This document shows, one piece after another, positions 62,485-64,000 of a stretch of DNA of 64,000 nucleotides; the stretch's first letter is position 1, and each line of letters begins with the position of its first letter. A program made the translations under genes and the position numbers. Under the pieces are notes generated by a model. It did no database searches and was not told where the DNA came from. It saw only the letters and a program-made list of their open reading frames with translations. The stretch covers positions 339,465 through 403,464 of the forward strand of contig NZ_CCXK01000013.1 of assembly GCF_000821305.1 (NCBI RefSeq), written 5' to 3'. This DNA is from Clostridium culturomicium (lineage in GTDB: Bacteria; Bacillota; Clostridia; Clostridiales; Clostridiaceae).

Positions 62485-62637
62485 TTGATAGAGGTAATAG
62501 TGGAAGAAACATTATGGTTTTACAGAACTGAGTTAATGCCACTTACTATAGGTAAGGTTCAAGATGGATATTCTTCATTAAGAAGATTAGATAGAAGTTT
62601 ACCGATAGGGCATAGAGTTCGTGGAGATGTTGAATAG
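62485..62637 (+). CDS. Small phage protein (50 residues)
   Basis: Starts at TTG (MIEVIVEETLWFYRTE) with a textbook AAGGAGGTGAT 7 nt upstream. No known motif. Its stop sits in the TAGGAGG site of the next gene. Confidence 0.65.
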   Translation: MIEVIVEETLWFYRTELMPLTIGKVQDGYSSLRRLDRSLPIGHRVRGDVE

Positions 62638-62649
62638 GAGGAAATAAAA

Positions 62650-62823
62650 ATGAGTGAAAAAAATAAAACTACTCCTGGAGTGGAAGTCCAAGAGCAGTTC
62701 GTAGGTGAATGTGATAATTGTGGGTATGTAAATACAATTAATTTACAGTTACCTAAACACATAGTCCCTAAATTTTGCACACAATGTGGATGTGAAACTA
62801 AATACATTAAAAAGGCTCTTTAG
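62650..62823 (+). CDS. Small zinc-ribbon phage protein (57 residues)
   Basis: One zinc ribbon from CDNC and CTQC, 26 residues apart. GGAGG precedes the ATG. Its 3' end overlaps the convergent minus-strand gene by 17 bases. Function unknown. Confidence 0.7.
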   Translation: MSEKNKTTPGVEVQEQFVGECDNCGYVNTINLQLPKHIVPKFCTQCGCETKYIKKAL

Positions 62824-63013
62824 TAGCTAATGTCGTTTCCTTTCCACATATAGGACAATATAAAGCAAATTCAGGCAGTTCAATCTTTTGACTGTTGATA
62901 AAACAGTTAGAATCTGAGCAAGTATTAAATTCTAAAAGTTTGCCACATTTCATGCAGTAAGTTGCAAGTGGACTTTCATATACAGGTGCATTGCAGTGTG
63001 GACATTTACTCAT
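62807..63013 (-). CDS. Minus-strand double zinc-ribbon protein (68 residues)
   Basis: Starts MSKCPHCNAPVYE; CPHC, CMKC, CSDSNC and CPIC could form two zinc sites. AGGGGGTGAT lies before the ATG on the minus strand; an in-frame start at 63046 is upstream of that site. It points against all other early genes to the right of the operators. Function unknown. Confidence 0.72.
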   Translation of the reverse strand: MSKCPHCNAPVYESPLATYCMKCGKLLEFNTCSDSNCFINSQKIELPEFALYCPICGKETTLATKEPF

Positions 63014-63078
63014 AAATATCACCCCCTTCCAATAATATTCTAACATTTACTGGGGGATAAAACAAAAGGAGGTAAAGT

Positions 63079-63807
63079 ATGAACGATTTAATTAAAGTCA
63101 CAACTACTGGTGAAGACATAACATTAAGTGCCAGAGAGTTACATGAGTTTTTAGAAATTAACTCTAATTTTACAACATGGTTTAAAAGAATGTGTGAATA
63201 TGGTTTTACTGAACAGACAGACTTTATTCCAATTTTGGAAGAAAGTAATGGTGGAAGACCAGGAACAGATTTTGAAATTAAACTAGACATGGCTAAAGAA
63301 ATAGCAATGATCCAAAGAAGTAAAAAAGGTAAACAGGCTAGACAGTATTTCATCCAGGTGGAAAAAGATTGGAATAGTCCAGACAAGATAATGGAAAGAG
63401 CTTTAATAATTGCTAGAGCAAGAGTTGAAAAACTTACTTTAGAAACTAAGCAACAAAAACAGATTATTGGAGAGTTAAAACCTAAGGCAGATTATACAGA
63501 TACCATTCTTAAAAATAAAGGTTTAGTTACAATAACTCAAATTGCTAAAGACTATGGAATGAGCGGACAAGCCTTTAATAAGTTACTGCATGAACTAGGT
63601 GTGCAATATAAGCAGAGCGACCAATGGTTACTATATTCAGAACACCATAGCAAAGGATATACACATTCCGAAACAGTTCCAATAACAAGAAGCAATGGAA
63701 CTCCAGATGTGAAAATGGTTACTAAATGGACACAAAAAGGGAGGCTGTTCCTATATGACTTACTAAAGCAGCATGAGATATTACCAACTATAGAAAGAGA
63801 GGAATAG
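63079..63807 (+). CDS. AntA/KilAC phage antirepressor
   Basis: A 242-residue protein. The N-terminal AntA/AntB domain (residues 10-95: LSARELHEFLEI, TTWFKRMCEYGF, ARQYFIQVEKDW) is followed by a short coiled coil and a C-terminal KilAC domain (VTITQIAKDYGMSGQAFNKLLHELG). Such proteins counter the CI repressor or act in phage induction. AAAGGAGG precedes the ATG. Confidence 0.9.
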   Translation: MNDLIKVTTTGEDITLSARELHEFLEINSNFTTWFKRMCEYGFTEQTDFIPILEESNGGRPGTDFEIKLDMAKEIAMIQRSKKGKQARQYFIQVEKDWNSPDKIMERALIIARARVEKLTLETKQQKQIIGELKPKADYTDTILKNKGLVTITQIAKDYGMSGQAFNKLLHELGVQYKQSDQWLLYSEHHSKGYTHSETVPITRSNGTPDVKMVTKWTQKGRLFLYDLLKQHEILPTIEREE

Positions 63808-63809
63808 CA

Positions 63810-64000
63810 ATGAGCAAGAGAGTTAAAACAACAGATGCAGATATAAGAGTAAACACAACAACTATTGAGGTTATAGACATTAATGGAATTAGATTTGAAC
63901 ATGACGAGCAATTACCTTGTGTACAAGTTTATATGACTAGTTGTGATGGTGAGGAATTAGATTTACTTGATGAAATTGAAGTAACTGAAACAGAACCAAT
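63810..64000 (+). CDS. Unknown phage protein (3' end outside window)
   Basis: Starts MSKRVKTTDADIRV and is still open at the window end, at least 63 residues. Acidic towards the end. AGAGAGGAA precedes the ATG. No match recognised. Confidence 0.6.
   Translation, partial: MSKRVKTTDADIRVNTTTIEVIDINGIRFEHDEQLPCVQVYMTSCDGEELDLLDEIEVTETEP

Larger units (their letters stand above)
59773..64000. mobile_element. Left part of a prophage-like element inserted in comM
   Basis: It begins at the comM break (attL core at or before 59772) and runs off the window. Gene order is that of a temperate phage lysogeny module: serine recombinase and repressor leftward, Cro-like protein and early genes rightward, then an antirepressor. 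No structural genes are in view, so an intact phage, a defective prophage or an integrative element cannot be told apart. attR is outside the window. Confidence 0.92.

Noticed and set aside
1..64000. CRISPR array, rRNA or tRNA genes
   Set aside because: No regularly spaced repeat array and no recognisable cloverleaf or rRNA segment was found on reading; a covariance search would be needed to exclude a tRNA fully.
59773..64000. Calling the insert an intact phage
   Set aside because: Only the lysogeny and early region is visible; no packaging, capsid, tail or lysis genes are in the window.

Overview
The window looks like chromosomal DNA of a spore-forming, low-GC Firmicute, most likely a Clostridium of the sensu stricto group. 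The evidence is very AT-rich DNA, strong AGGAGG ribosome binding sites, the sporulation genes spoIVA, spoVM and ylbJ, an acetate-forming pta-ackA pair, and the Firmicute gene order yicC-remA-gmk-rpoZ-coaBC-priA-def-fmt-rsmB-rlmN-stp-prkC-rsgA-rpe-thiN-spoVM-rpmB-asp23-fakA-recG. I cannot name the species from sequence alone.

Layout. 1-5.8 kb: the 3' part of a PhoR-type histidine kinase, then the phosphate uptake operon pstS-pstC-pstA-pstB-phoU, with a hairpin between pstS and pstC. 6-12.5 kb: a DUF512 radical-SAM/PDZ protein, der, gpsA, a VanY-like DD-carboxypeptidase and spoIVA. 12.7-15.3 kb: asparaginase and a guanine-riboswitch-controlled purine permease. 15.5-30.8 kb: a long housekeeping run from yicC to thiN, broken by a 74-bp tandem repeat in front of def. 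31-36 kb: two very short genes (a two-helix membrane protein and spoVM), rpmB on the other strand, then asp23-fakA-recG. 35.9-45.2 kb: rsmD-coaD-coiled-coil protein, ylbJ and tmcAL on the minus strand, pta-ackA, yceD-rpmF with a multi-hairpin leader, plsX and acpP. 45.3-58.6 kb: rnc, a radical-SAM protein, a 35-residue membrane protein, smc, ftsY, ylxM-ffh-rpsP-khpA-rimM-trmD, rplS, rbgA-rnhB and yraN, which together cover ribosome assembly, protein targeting and chromosome organisation.

58.7-64 kb: the comM/yifB gene is cut inside the codons for its conserved MNPCPCG motif by a temperate-phage-like element that runs off the window. The element has a large serine recombinase at its left end, an XRE repressor, a divergent Cro-like XRE protein with shared operators of the form TTTCG-N4-CGAAA, several tiny early genes, a lone minus-strand zinc-ribbon gene and an AntA/KilAC antirepressor. 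The recombinase reading frame runs through the attachment junction, so its last 32 residues are written by antisense comM DNA. This junction is the most unusual object in the window.

The window has no rRNA, no tRNA that I can recognise and no CRISPR array. Promoter, hairpin and start-site calls were made by eye.
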